DNA of 64,000 bases from Streptomyces asoensis (GTDB taxonomy: Bacteria > Actinomycetota > Actinomycetes > Streptomycetales > Streptomycetaceae), in NCBI RefSeq assembly GCF_013085465.1, contig NZ_CP049838.1:8184001-8248000 (forward strand), in the 5' to 3' direction. Positions 8,308-18,134 of this stretch are shown here, piece after piece (positions within the stretch are counted from its first letter, which is position 1; each line of letters begins with the position of its first letter). Made by a program: the position numbers and the translations under genes. The notes beneath the pieces are model-generated. The model searched no databases and had not been told where the DNA came from. It saw only the letters and a program-made list of their open reading frames with translations.

Positions 8308-8360
8308 CCATGGGGCAGGGCCCGGACCGTGAAACCCGGTCCGGGCCCTGCCCCATGGGA
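8308..8360. terminator. bidirectional hairpin terminator, 23-bp perfect stem
   Basis: The arms 8308-8330 and 8338-8360 are exact inverse complements (23 base pairs) around a 7-base loop, TGAAACC. The hairpin sits between the convergent ycnI-like and phosphatidyltransferase genes, 14 and 9 bases from the two stop codons, so it can serve both. There is no T-run, as usual for Streptomyces hairpins. Confidence 0.92.
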
Positions 8361-8368
8361 GAGGGGAG

Positions 8369-9124
8369 CTACACGAGCTCCAGGACCTTCGGCGCCGGAG
8401 CCTGCGTCGCGATCCGCGAGGTCCGCCGCAGCCACAGCACGTCCCGGCCGAAGGACCACACCAGCGAGCCCAGCGCCAGCAGGACGACGGCGAAGTTGGC
8501 CGCGTACGGCAGCAGGTTCGCGCCCGCCAGCAGCAGCAGGACGCCCTGGAGCGCGGCGACCGTCTTGCGGGCGGTGCTCGGCGGGAGCGGGGCGTTGAGC
8601 CAGGGGGCGACGCGGGCCGCCGCGACGAACACGTAGCGCATGCCGCCGATCAGCAGGACCCACGGTCCGAGCGCCATCGAGACGTACACGCTGAGCACCA
8701 GGATCAGGAACGCGTCGACCTCCATGTCGAAGCGGGCGCCCAGCGCGGTCGAGGTGCCGGTACGACGGGCGACCTTGCCGTCGACGCCGTCGAGGATCAG
8801 GGCCACGGCCGTCAGGCCGACCAGCAGCGTCACCGGAGGCGTGCTCTCGAAGGAGTCCGCGACCAGCGCGGTCACCCCGCCGACCAGGGTCGCCCGGCCG
8901 AGCGTGACCCGGTTGGCCGGGCCGAACGAGCGCAGGCTGGAGCGGTGCAGCGCCCGGGAAAGAACCGCCCAGGTGGCGATGGCGAAGACGAGACCGGTCA
9001 CCCAGCCCGCCGGCCCCAGGCCGATCGCCGAGCCGAGCAGAGCCAGCAACAGGATCTGAACGCCCGCTCCCACAGCGGTCTCCTGCTGGACCAGCCTTGC
9101 GTCGTAAGTGTTGTTCAGGGCCAC
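8369..9124 (-). CDS. CDP-alcohol phosphatidyltransferase family membrane protein
   Basis: A 251-residue membrane enzyme with the family signature D-G-x2-G-K-x-A-R ... G-x3-D-x3-D, read as [13 protein letters not shown]...[11 protein letters not shown] around residues 110-135. Such enzymes move a phospho-group from CDP-diacylglycerol or a CDP-alcohol to an alcohol acceptor. The GTG at 9124 is preceded by GGAGGA at a good distance. It is divergent from the dehydrogenase gene and close to a glycosyltransferase and a flippase-like protein, so it may build or modify a lipid carrier or lipid-linked product of this cluster (inference). Confidence 0.85.
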   Translation of the reverse strand: MALNNTYDARLVQQETAVGAGVQILLLALLGSAIGLGPAGWVTGLVFAIATWAVLSRALHRSSLRSFGPANRVTLGRATLVGGVTALVADSFESTPPVTLLVGLTAVALILDGVDGKVARRTGTSTALGARFDMEVDAFLILVLSVYVSMALGPWVLLIGGMRYVFVAAARVAPWLNAPLPPSTARKTVAALQGVLLLLAGANLLPYAANFAVVLLALGSLVWSFGRDVLWLRRTSRIATQAPAPKVLELV

Positions 9125-9232
9125 CGCACATTCCTCCGGCCAGATGACAAAGATGATCAGTGCCGCGTACTGTGCGCGGACTGTGCACACCTCGGTACGT
9201 GGGCCGGTTGCCGATCGTTCAGGAGGATGCCG

Positions 9233-10222
9233 ATGTCTGTCACCGCTCGTGCGTTCTGGGTCAGCTCTCCGGGTGAGGGGGAGATCCGCGAGGTCGTCGT
9301 TCCCGACCCGGCCGGGGACGAGGTGCTGGTGCGCTCGCTGTGGTCCGGCGTCAGCCGTGGCACGGAGACCCTCGTCTTCCGTGGCGGGGTGCCCGAGAGC
9401 CAGCACGCGGCGATGCGGGCGCCGTTCCAGGAGGGCGACTTCCCGGCGCCCGTGAAGTACGGCTACCTCAACGTCGGGGTGGTGGAGAAGGGACCGGCGG
9501 CGCTGGTCGGGCGCACGGTCTTCTGCCTCTACCCGCACCAGACGCGGTACGTCGTCCCGGCGGCGGCGGTGACGGTCGTACCGGACTCGGTGCCCGCGCC
9601 GCGGGCCGTCCTGGCCGGCACCGTCGAGACGGCCGTCAACGCGCTGTGGGACGCGGCGCCGCTGGTCGGCGACCGGATCGCGGTGGTCGGCGGCGGCATG
9701 GTCGGCTGCTCGGTGGCCGCGCTGCTCGCCCGCTTCCCCGGCGTCCGCGTGCAGTTGGTGGACGCCGACCCGGCGCGGGCCAAGGTCGCCGAGGCCCTCG
9801 GTGTCGACTTCGCCGCCCCCGAGGACGCCCGCGACGGTCTCGACCTCGTCGTGCACGCCAGCGCCACCGAACAGGGCCTCGCCCGTTCCCTGGAGCTGCT
9901 GTCCGCCGAGGGCACCGTCCTCGAACTGAGCTGGTACGGCGACCGGAAGGTCTCCCTCCCGCTCGGCGAGGACTTCCACTCCCGGCGGCTGGTCATCCGC
10001 AGCAGTCAGGTCGGCACCGTCTCCCCGGCCCGCCGCTCCAGCCGGACGTACGCCGACCGGCTCGCGCTCGCCCTGGAGCTGCTGGCCGACCCGGCGCTCG
10101 ACGCCCTCGTCACCGGAGACAGCGCATTCGAGGAGCTGCCGGAGGTGATGCCGAAGCTCGCGACCGGCGAGATTCCGGCCCTGTGTCACCGCGTCAGGTA
10201 CGAACAAGAGCGCCTGACCTGA
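9233..10222 (+). CDS. medium-chain dehydrogenase/reductase (zinc-less, bacteriochlorophyllide-dehydrogenase-like)
   Basis: A 329-residue MDR-family oxidoreductase. The N-terminal catalytic domain is recognisable ([25 protein letters not shown]) but lacks the GHE zinc-site motif. The nucleotide-binding domain has [20 protein letters not shown] at about residues 147-166. It most resembles the BchC-like subgroup of MDRs; the substrate is unknown. AGGAGG lies 6 bases before the ATG at 9233, making this the start rather than the ATG at 9227. First of the plus-strand genes that include the pterin-synthase homologue. Confidence 0.8.
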   Translation: MSVTARAFWVSSPGEGEIREVVVPDPAGDEVLVRSLWSGVSRGTETLVFRGGVPESQHAAMRAPFQEGDFPAPVKYGYLNVGVVEKGPAALVGRTVFCLYPHQTRYVVPAAAVTVVPDSVPAPRAVLAGTVETAVNALWDAAPLVGDRIAVVGGGMVGCSVAALLARFPGVRVQLVDADPARAKVAEALGVDFAAPEDARDGLDLVVHASATEQGLARSLELLSAEGTVLELSWYGDRKVSLPLGEDFHSRRLVIRSSQVGTVSPARRSSRTYADRLALALELLADPALDALVTGDSAFEELPEVMPKLATGEIPALCHRVRYEQERLT

Positions 10223-11921
<1,699 letters not shown>

Positions 11922-11925
<4 letters not shown>

Positions 11926-13121
11926 GGAAGACGACGGCGACCCCGGCCGACGTGGCACGACGCGTGGGCGGCATTCCGGCACAGCCGGTCCGCAAGGAGG
12001 CTGGTTCCATGGTGGAGTCCCTGATCCCCGACGGCGGCTCCGCGGCACGCGCGGTGGCTACGGGCGTGGAGTCCGCGGCGCAGCCGGTGGGCTCGGGACC
12101 GGTGGCGCAGGCCGCGACTTCCGGCACGGGTTCCGGTTCCGCGCCGCGGGCCGGGGCCGCCGGTGCGGAGTCCCTGGTGGAGCCGGTGGGTTCCGGTGCC
12201 GACGACGCGATGCTCGGCGTGATCGCCGGCGCCGGACCGGTGAGCCGGACCGGTGAGCGGCCCACCGTGCGGCTGCGGGACGTCGGGCCGGACGAGCAGC
12301 CCCGTTACGCCCCCGAGTGGCTGGAGTTGCGCGAGCCCGCCGACGCCGCCGCCCGGGCGATGGAGCTGCTGGACCCGCTGCGGATCCGGCTCGCCAACCT
12401 GCCGGGACGCGGCGGTCTTGCCATCCACGACCTGGGATGCGGCACCGGCTCGATGGGCCGCTGGCTGGCCCCCCGCCTGGACGGCGCCCAGCACTGGATC
12501 CTGCACGACCGTGACCCCTACCTCCTGCACTTCGCGGCCGTCGCCTCTCCCCGGGCGGCCGCCGACGGCAGCCGGGTCACCGTCGAGACACGGCGCGGCG
12601 ACGTCGCCCGCCTCACCCCGGACGCCCTGCTCGGCGCCTCGCTGGTCACCGCGTCCGCGCTGCTGGACGTCCTCACCCGCGAGGAGGTCGAGACGCTCGC
12701 CGCGGCCTGTGCGGGCGCCGGCTGCCCGGCGCTGCTGACGCTCTCGGTCGCCGGACGCGTCGAACTCAGCCCGCCGGACCCGCTGGACGACGAGATCGCC
12801 GCCGCCTTCAACGACCACCAGCGGCGCGGCGGCCTCCTCGGCCCCGACTCGGTGACCGTGGCCTGCGAGGCGTTCGCCGCCCATGGCGCGACCGTCAAGG
12901 TGCACCCGAGCCCGTGGCGGCTCGGCCCCGAGAACGTGGGCCTGACCGCCCAGTGGCTGCGCGGCTGGGTCGGCGCGGCCGTGGAGGAGCGCCCCGCGCT
13001 GGCCGAGCGCGCCGAGGCCTACCTGGCCGCCCGGCTGGCGGCCTGCGCGGCCGGCGAACTGCACGTCACCGTCCACCACAGCGACCTGCTGGCACTGGCC
13101 CGGCCGACGGGCGGGATCTGA
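11922..13121 (+). CDS. class I SAM-dependent methyltransferase with repetitive N-terminal extension
   Basis: A 399-residue protein. SAM motif I is IHDLGCGTGSMGRW near residues 168-181, followed by an acidic LHDRDPY after strand 2. The first ~110 residues are low-complexity Ala/Gly/Ser/Pro with a repeated ES-(A/L)-(A/V)-x-PVGSG unit, seen twice, and are unlikely to be part of the catalytic fold. The ATG at 11922 overlaps the GT stop; later in-frame starts could also be used, and I cannot decide between them. The stop is directly followed by the next ATG. Confidence 0.8.
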
Positions 13122-14491
13122 TGAGCGCGGAGACGGCGGGCCCCCGGGTGACGGTCGCGCCGCCGGTCGTGTGGGCGGAGGGGGCCAGGGCGGTCGCACG
13201 CCGGCCCCTGCGCAGCCCCTCGGTGGCCCGCACCGGTGCCGCCGTGTCCGAGGCCCGTATCGGTGTCATCGTGACCGGGCCGCGGGCGGAGAAGCCCTCC
13301 CGGCTGCGCGCCCTGCTCGGCAACCGAGCCGTCCGCACGCACTTCGGGACGGTCGCCGGAGTCGTCATCCTCAGTGTGTTGCTGTGGCGGCTGGGCACCG
13401 GCGTCTTCATGGACGGGCTGCGCCGGATCGACGGGCCGACACTGCTGGTGGGGCTCGGGATCGGCGCGGTCACCACGGTGTTCAGCGCCTGGCGCTGGGC
13501 GCTGGTGGCCCGCGGGCTGCGCATCCGGCTGCCGCTCGGCCCGGCCGTCGCCGACTACTACCGGGCCCTGTTCCTCAACGCGGCCCTGCCCGGCGGCGTC
13601 CTCGGCGACGTGCACCGCGCGGTACGGCACGGGCAGAGCGCCGGTGACGTCGGACGCGGCGTGCGGGCCGTGGTCCTGGAGCGCACCGCGGGACAGCTCG
13701 TGCTGGCCGTCGCAGGCGTAACGGTCCTGCTGACCCTGCCCTCCCCGGTCATGCAGGACGTACGGCACATCGCCCCGCTGGTCCTGCTGGCCGGCGTGGG
13801 CGCGCTCGCCGTCGTCCTCGCCGTCCGGATGAACTCCTCGGCGCCGCGGCGCGGCGGCCGGCTGCGAGCGGGACTGGCCGAGGCACGCGAGGGACTGCTG
13901 TCCCGGCGCAACGGACCTGGCGTCGCCGTGTCCTCGGCGGTCGTACTGGCCGGACACCTCGGGATGTTCGTGGTGGCCGCGCAGGTCGCCGGCTCCGACG
14001 CCTCCGTCCTCGAGCTGCTGCCGATCGCCGTCCTCGCCCTGCTCGCCATGGGCCTGCCGCTGAACGTCGGCGGCTGGGGCCCGCGCGAGGGCGTCACCGC
14101 CTGGGCGTTCGGCGCCGCCGGGCTCGGCGCGAGCACCGGCCTCGCGGTCGCCGTCGTGTACGGCGTGCTCAGCTTCGTGGCGGCGCTGCCGGGGGCGGTC
14201 GTACTGGTCGCCCGCTGGTACGCGGGGCTGCGGGCCGGGGCCGCCGAGGAGACGGGCCCCGGGCTCGACGAGCGGCGTCACGACGACGTCGCGGCACCCG
14301 CTCCGGAGTCGTCACCGGCGTCGGACGCACCCGTCGCGGCGGTACGGGTTTCGTTTCCCGAAGCCGTCGGATCCCCCGCGGTCAGCAATGAGAAATACGC
14401 GCCGAAGGAATCCGCCAGGCTCGCCAGGAGTTCCTTCCCCTTTTCCGCGGACCCCAGGGAAGGACGGCCGATGACGCCCGAATCGGTATAG
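13121..14491 (+). CDS. lysylphosphatidylglycerol-synthase-type transmembrane protein (UPF0104/flippase-like)
   Basis: A 456-residue integral membrane protein. After about 70 polar residues come seven or eight hydrophobic segments, with the family landmarks RWALVARGLRIRL, YYRALFLNAALPGGVLGDVHRA and GLPLNVGGWGPREGVTAWAF. The family includes MprF-type flippase domains and is thought to move lipids. The final ~70 residues (from about AGAAEETGPG) are polar and run 214 bases into the antisense of the creatininase gene. That tail may have arisen by loss of an earlier stop. It fits a cluster that also has a CDP-alcohol phosphatidyltransferase. Confidence 0.82.
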   Translation: MSAETAGPRVTVAPPVVWAEGARAVARRPLRSPSVARTGAAVSEARIGVIVTGPRAEKPSRLRALLGNRAVRTHFGTVAGVVILSVLLWRLGTGVFMDGLRRIDGPTLLVGLGIGAVTTVFSAWRWALVARGLRIRLPLGPAVADYYRALFLNAALPGGVLGDVHRAVRHGQSAGDVGRGVRAVVLERTAGQLVLAVAGVTVLLTLPSPVMQDVRHIAPLVLLAGVGALAVVLAVRMNSSAPRRGGRLRAGLAEAREGLLSRRNGPGVAVSSAVVLAGHLGMFVVAAQVAGSDASVLELLPIAVLALLAMGLPLNVGGWGPREGVTAWAFGAAGLGASTGLAVAVVYGVLSFVAALPGAVVLVARWYAGLRAGAAEETGPGLDERRHDDVAAPAPESSPASDAPVAAVRVSFPEAVGSPAVSNEKYAPKESARLARSSFPFSADPREGRPMTPESV

Positions 14492-15123
14492 GCGGACATT
14501 CCCAGCGTGAGCAGATGACGGCGGTCGTCCGCGACGAAATCGGCCGACTCATAACCGGGCCGGACGAGTTCGGGGTGGGCGTGCAGCAGGATCGAGGTCT
14601 CGATCTCCCCGGCGTGCATGTCGGTGAGCAGCGAGGTCGACACCCCGGACCGCTCCAGCGCCGCCTCCCAGTCCTCCGGGGCCGGGAAGAGCGCCATCCG
14701 CTCACCTGCGGCGGAGGACTCCTGGACGACGTTGCCCAGGACGTAGTTCCCGCCGTGTCCGTTGACCAGCACCAAGGCCTCGACGCCCGAGCGGCGCAGC
14801 GACGCCGCTATGTCCCGTACCACCGCGTGAAGGGTCACGGAGGAGATGCTGACGGTTCCCGGCCAGGCCGCGTGCTCGTGCGAGCAGGCGATGGTCACCG
14901 GCGGGAGGAGGTGCACCGGGTACGCCCCGGCGATCTCCCGGGCGATGGCACAGGCGACCAGTGTGTCGGTGGCCAACGGCAGGTACGGTCCGTGCTGTTC
15001 AAAGCTTCCGACGGGCAGGACGGCCACCTGTGTCGAGACGCCGGCGCCCCGGTTCCGTACGTCTTCGGACGTGTCCGTCGGCACCAGTCCGTACGCCGCC
15101 GACCGTATTTCCGAACCACTCAT
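14278..15123 (-). CDS. creatininase-family amidohydrolase, candidate FAPy deformylase
   Basis: A 281-residue creatininase-fold enzyme. Metal-ligand motifs are intact: GSFEQHGPYLPLATDT (Glu42, His44, Asp53), NGHGGN (His123) and HAGEIETS (Glu173 or Glu175). Archaeal ArfB, which removes the formyl group from FAPy, belongs to this family. Here the gene is divergent from a GTP cyclohydrolase II predicted to release FAPy, 38 bases away, so the same two-step route is likely (inference). The last ~35 residues are low-complexity Ala/Ser/Gly/Asp and overlap the membrane-protein gene tail to tail. Confidence 0.85.
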   Translation of the reverse strand: MSGSEIRSAAYGLVPTDTSEDVRNRGAGVSTQVAVLPVGSFEQHGPYLPLATDTLVACAIAREIAGAYPVHLLPPVTIACSHEHAAWPGTVSISSVTLHAVVRDIAASLRRSGVEALVLVNGHGGNYVLGNVVQESSAAGERMALFPAPEDWEAALERSGVSTSLLTDMHAGEIETSILLHAHPELVRPGYESADFVADDRRHLLTLGMSAYTDSGVIGRPSLGSAEKGKELLASLADSFGAYFSLLTAGDPTASGNETRTAATGASDAGDDSGAGAATSS

Positions 15124-15161
15124 TTCTTCCCGGCCCTTCGTCTCTGCTTAGGAACCAGATC

Positions 15162-15821
15162 ATGACAGAAAAAATTGGCGTACTCGGCACGAAGACCCCG
15201 CAGCGCACCGGTGTGGAACGCGTGGTGAATGCACCCCTGCCCACCGTGTACGGGAAATTCCAGGCAGTCGGTTACATGGACCACGACCGCGGTGACGAGC
15301 AAGTCGCCCTGGTCTACGGCGAGATCGGCACCGAGGACGTGCTGACCCGGCTGCACTCGGAATGCCTGACCGGTGACGCGTTCGGATCCCAGCACTGCGA
15401 GTGCGGCGACCAGCTGGCGTCCGCGCTGCGGGCGGTCGTCGCCGAGGGCCGCGGCATCGTCGTCTATCTGCGCGGGCACGAGGGCCGGGGCATCGGGCTG
15501 CTCGGCAAGCTGCGGGCGATGGCGCTCCAGGCGGAGGGCCTGGACACCGTCGAGGCGAACGTCGCGCTCGGCTTCCCGGTCGACGCCCGCGACTACAAGG
15601 TGGCCGCCGACATCCTGCGCGACCTGGGCGTCGACTCCGTCCGCCTGATGTCGAACAACCCGCGCAAGCGCGAGGCGCTGGTGGACAACGGCATCAGGGT
15701 CGCCGAGGAAGTACCGCTGCTGATCGAGCCGTGCGAGAACAACATCACCTACCTGCGCACCAAGCGGGAGCGCCTGGACCACCGGCTGCCCCACCTGGAC
15801 GCGGTGGCGCACTGGTCCTGA
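15162..15821 (+). CDS. GTP cyclohydrolase II homologue, FAPy-forming type (Met120)
   Basis: A 219-residue RibA-type protein. Zinc ligands are Cys68, Cys79 and Cys81 (SECLTG ... HCEC), and the GTP-site segment YLRGHEGRGIGL is intact. Where E. coli RibA has Tyr105 in KIRAYALQ, this protein has Met120 in KLRAMALQ. As I recall, S. coelicolor SCO6655 also has Met120 and makes the formylated product FAPy instead of releasing formate, so I predict the same. It is therefore probably not the housekeeping riboflavin enzyme. An AGGAACC site precedes the ATG. Confidence 0.85.
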   Translation: MTEKIGVLGTKTPQRTGVERVVNAPLPTVYGKFQAVGYMDHDRGDEQVALVYGEIGTEDVLTRLHSECLTGDAFGSQHCECGDQLASALRAVVAEGRGIVVYLRGHEGRGIGLLGKLRAMALQAEGLDTVEANVALGFPVDARDYKVAADILRDLGVDSVRLMSNNPRKREALVDNGIRVAEEVPLLIEPCENNITYLRTKRERLDHRLPHLDAVAHWS

Positions 15822-15930
15822 TCGCGCTTGGGACCGCCGCCCCGACGGGTAGGGATCACGGCGGCCATGGCGTACGACAGCCCCGGTCCCGGCGTACGGG
15901 CCGGTGCCGCCGTGACAAGGAGCCGCTCAG

Positions 15931-17076
15931 GTGAACACGCATGCCTCGGTAGTCGTCATCGGCGGTGGGGTGATGGGCACGAGCATCGCCTATCACCTCG
16001 CCGCCGCCGGCGTCCGTGACGTCCTGCTGGTGGAGCGCGACGAACTCGCCGCGGGCTCGACCTCGAAAGCCGCGGGCGGGGTGCGCGCCCAGTTCTCCGA
16101 CGAGCTGAACATCCAGCTCGGGGCGCGCAGCCTGGAGACCTTCGGGCGGTTCGAGGAGGAGACCGGGTACGACATCGGGCTGCACCGCGTCGGCTATCTC
16201 TTCCTGCTGTCCACGCCCGAGGAGGTCGCCTCCTTCGAGGCGGGCGTGCGGCTCCAGAACGCGCTGGGGGTGCCCAGTCGCATGATCGACCCGGCCGAGG
16301 CGCGGCGCCTCTCCCCGCTGATCCGCACCGACGGGTTACTCGCGGCCGCGTTCTCGCCCGACGACGGGCACTGCACCCCGGAGGCCGTCGTCCACGGGTA
16401 CGCGGCCGCCGCCCGCCGGTACGGGGCGCGCATCCTGCGGCACACCGCGGTCACCGGCATCGAACGGCAGGGTGCCACGATCACCGCGGTGCAGACCACC
16501 CTCGGCCGCGTCACCACCGACACGGTGGTCTGCGCGGCCGGCGCCTGGTCCAGGGCCGTCGGCGCGATGGCCGGCGTGGAGCTGCCGGTACAGCCGCTGC
16601 GCCGCCAGATCGCGGTCACCGAACCGGTCCCCGGTCTGCCGCCGGACCTCCCCATGACCATCGACTTCACCAGCAGCCTCTACTTCCACAGCGAGGGCCC
16701 CGGTCTGCTGGTCGGCATGTCCGACCCCGACGAACGGCCGGGCTTCGCCACCGACACCCACGACCGGTGGATCCCCCGCCTCGCCGCGGCCATGGAGCGC
16801 CGCGCCCCCGCCCTTCTCGACCTGCGCCGCACGGGTGGCTGGGCGGGGCTGTACGAGGTCACTCCGGACCACAACGCGCTGATCGGCGAGGCGTCTTCGG
16901 TATCCCGTTTTCTGTATGCGACCGGCTTCTCCGGTCATGGTTTCCTCCAGGGACCGGCCGTCGGCGAGGTGGTCCGCGACCTGATTCTCGGCCGCGTACC
17001 CTTCGTGGACGTCACCCCCCTGAGCGCCGACCGTTTCGCGGCCGACGCCCCGCGTCCGGAGGTCAACCGCGTATGA
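15931..17076 (+). CDS. FAD-dependent amino-acid/amine oxidase (DAO family)
   Basis: A 381-residue flavoprotein. The Rossmann motif VVVIGGGVMGTSIAYHL (about 7-23) is followed by LVERDELAAGSTSKAAGG, typical of sarcosine oxidase and glycine oxidase relatives; the C-terminal FAD loop reads YATGFSGHGFLQGPAVG (about 330-346). It should oxidise a secondary or primary amine using FAD. AAGGAG lies 7 bases before the GTG. Codon 136 (16336-16338) is TTA, so translation may depend on bldA tRNA. It overlaps the first saccharopine dehydrogenase by ATGA, suggesting its substrate belongs to lysine/saccharopine chemistry. Confidence 0.85.
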   Translation: MNTHASVVVIGGGVMGTSIAYHLAAAGVRDVLLVERDELAAGSTSKAAGGVRAQFSDELNIQLGARSLETFGRFEEETGYDIGLHRVGYLFLLSTPEEVASFEAGVRLQNALGVPSRMIDPAEARRLSPLIRTDGLLAAAFSPDDGHCTPEAVVHGYAAAARRYGARILRHTAVTGIERQGATITAVQTTLGRVTTDTVVCAAGAWSRAVGAMAGVELPVQPLRRQIAVTEPVPGLPPDLPMTIDFTSSLYFHSEGPGLLVGMSDPDERPGFATDTHDRWIPRLAAAMERRAPALLDLRRTGGWAGLYEVTPDHNALIGEASSVSRFLYATGFSGHGFLQGPAVGEVVRDLILGRVPFVDVTPLSADRFAADAPRPEVNRV

Positions 17077-18134
17077 CCGAACTGCACCTGTGGCTGCGGC
17101 ACGAGGCCCGCACCACCGAACGGCGCACCCCGGTCGTCCCCGACGACGCCCGCCGCCTCGTCGAGGCCGGCGTGGAACTGACCGTCGAGGACTCCCCGCA
17201 GCGCGTCTTCCCGACGCGGGATTACGAGGCCGTCGGCGCCCGGATCGCCTCCGCGGGCTCCTGGGTGTCCGCGCCGTCCGAGGCGGTCGTCCTCGGCCTG
17301 AAGGAACTCCCGGACCAGCCCGCTCGACTGAGGCACCGTCATATCTTCTTCGGGCACGCCTACAAGCAACAGCCGGGTGCCGCGGACCTGTTGCGCCGGT
17401 TCGCCGCCGGGGGAGGGGAGCTCCTGGACCTGGAGTACCTGGTCGACGACGACGGCCGTCGCCTGGCCGCCTTCGGTTTCTGGGCGGGCTACCTGGGCGC
17501 GGCCCTGGCGGTCCTCCAGCATCGAGGCCGGCTGACCGCCCCCCTGCGTCCCACCGGCAAGGACGAGTTGGACGAGACGCTGCGTCCGGCGCCCGGTGAC
17601 GAGGAGTTCACCGCCCTCGTCGTCGGCGCCCTGGGCCGCAGCGGCCGGGGCGCACGGGCCGCGTTCGCCACGGCCGGAGCCGAACCCACCTGCTGGGACC
17701 TGGCGGAGACCGGTGACCTGGACCGCGCCGCCCTGCTGGCCCACGACGTGATGGTCAACTGCGTCCTCGCCACGACCCCGGTGCCGCCGTTCGTCCGTGA
17801 GGAGGACCTCGACGACCCGGCCCGCCGGCTGCGCACCCTCTCCGACGTCACCTGCGACGTGGGCTCGCCCCTCAACGTGCTGCCGGTGTACGACCGCACC
17901 ACCGAGTGGACGGACCCCGTGCGCCGGCTGCGCAAGGAACCCCCGCTCGACCTGATCGCCATCGACAACCTGCCGTCCCTGCTGCCGCGTGAGTCCAGCG
18001 TCGACTTCTCGGCGGACCTGACGCCGCAACTGTTGGACTTCGGCGTCGGCGGACCGTGGGGCCGCTGTCTGGACCGTTTCCGTCGAGCCTCCCGCGAACT
18101 CGGCGTGACAGAAGAGGAGTTCGGCCGTGCCTGA
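17073..18134 (+). CDS. saccharopine dehydrogenase, LYS1-like (NAD, L-lysine-forming type)
   Basis: A 353-residue enzyme that aligns well with yeast Lys1. Conserved blocks are RHEARTTERRTPVVP, VEDSPQRVFPTRDYEAVGA, GLKELP with the catalytic Lys77, and FFGHAYKQQPG with His95. The C-terminus keeps IDNLPSLLPRESS. It interconverts saccharopine with lysine plus 2-oxoglutarate, or a related pair. The ATG at 17073 overlaps the oxidase stop and the stop overlaps the next start by 8 bases, so the three proteins should be made in step. Such pairs are uncommon in bacteria. Confidence 0.88.
   Translation: MTELHLWLRHEARTTERRTPVVPDDARRLVEAGVELTVEDSPQRVFPTRDYEAVGARIASAGSWVSAPSEAVVLGLKELPDQPARLRHRHIFFGHAYKQQPGAADLLRRFAAGGGELLDLEYLVDDDGRRLAAFGFWAGYLGAALAVLQHRGRLTAPLRPTGKDELDETLRPAPGDEEFTALVVGALGRSGRGARAAFATAGAEPTCWDLAETGDLDRAALLAHDVMVNCVLATTPVPPFVREEDLDDPARRLRTLSDVTCDVGSPLNVLPVYDRTTEWTDPVRRLRKEPPLDLIAIDNLPSLLPRESSVDFSADLTPQLLDFGVGGPWGRCLDRFRRASRELGVTEEEFGRA

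Noticed and set aside
15162..15821. Calling this the housekeeping riboflavin ribA
   Set aside because: Met120 replaces the Tyr needed for formate release as I recall it, there is no ribB/ribH/ribD neighbour, and the context is the specialised pterin-like block.
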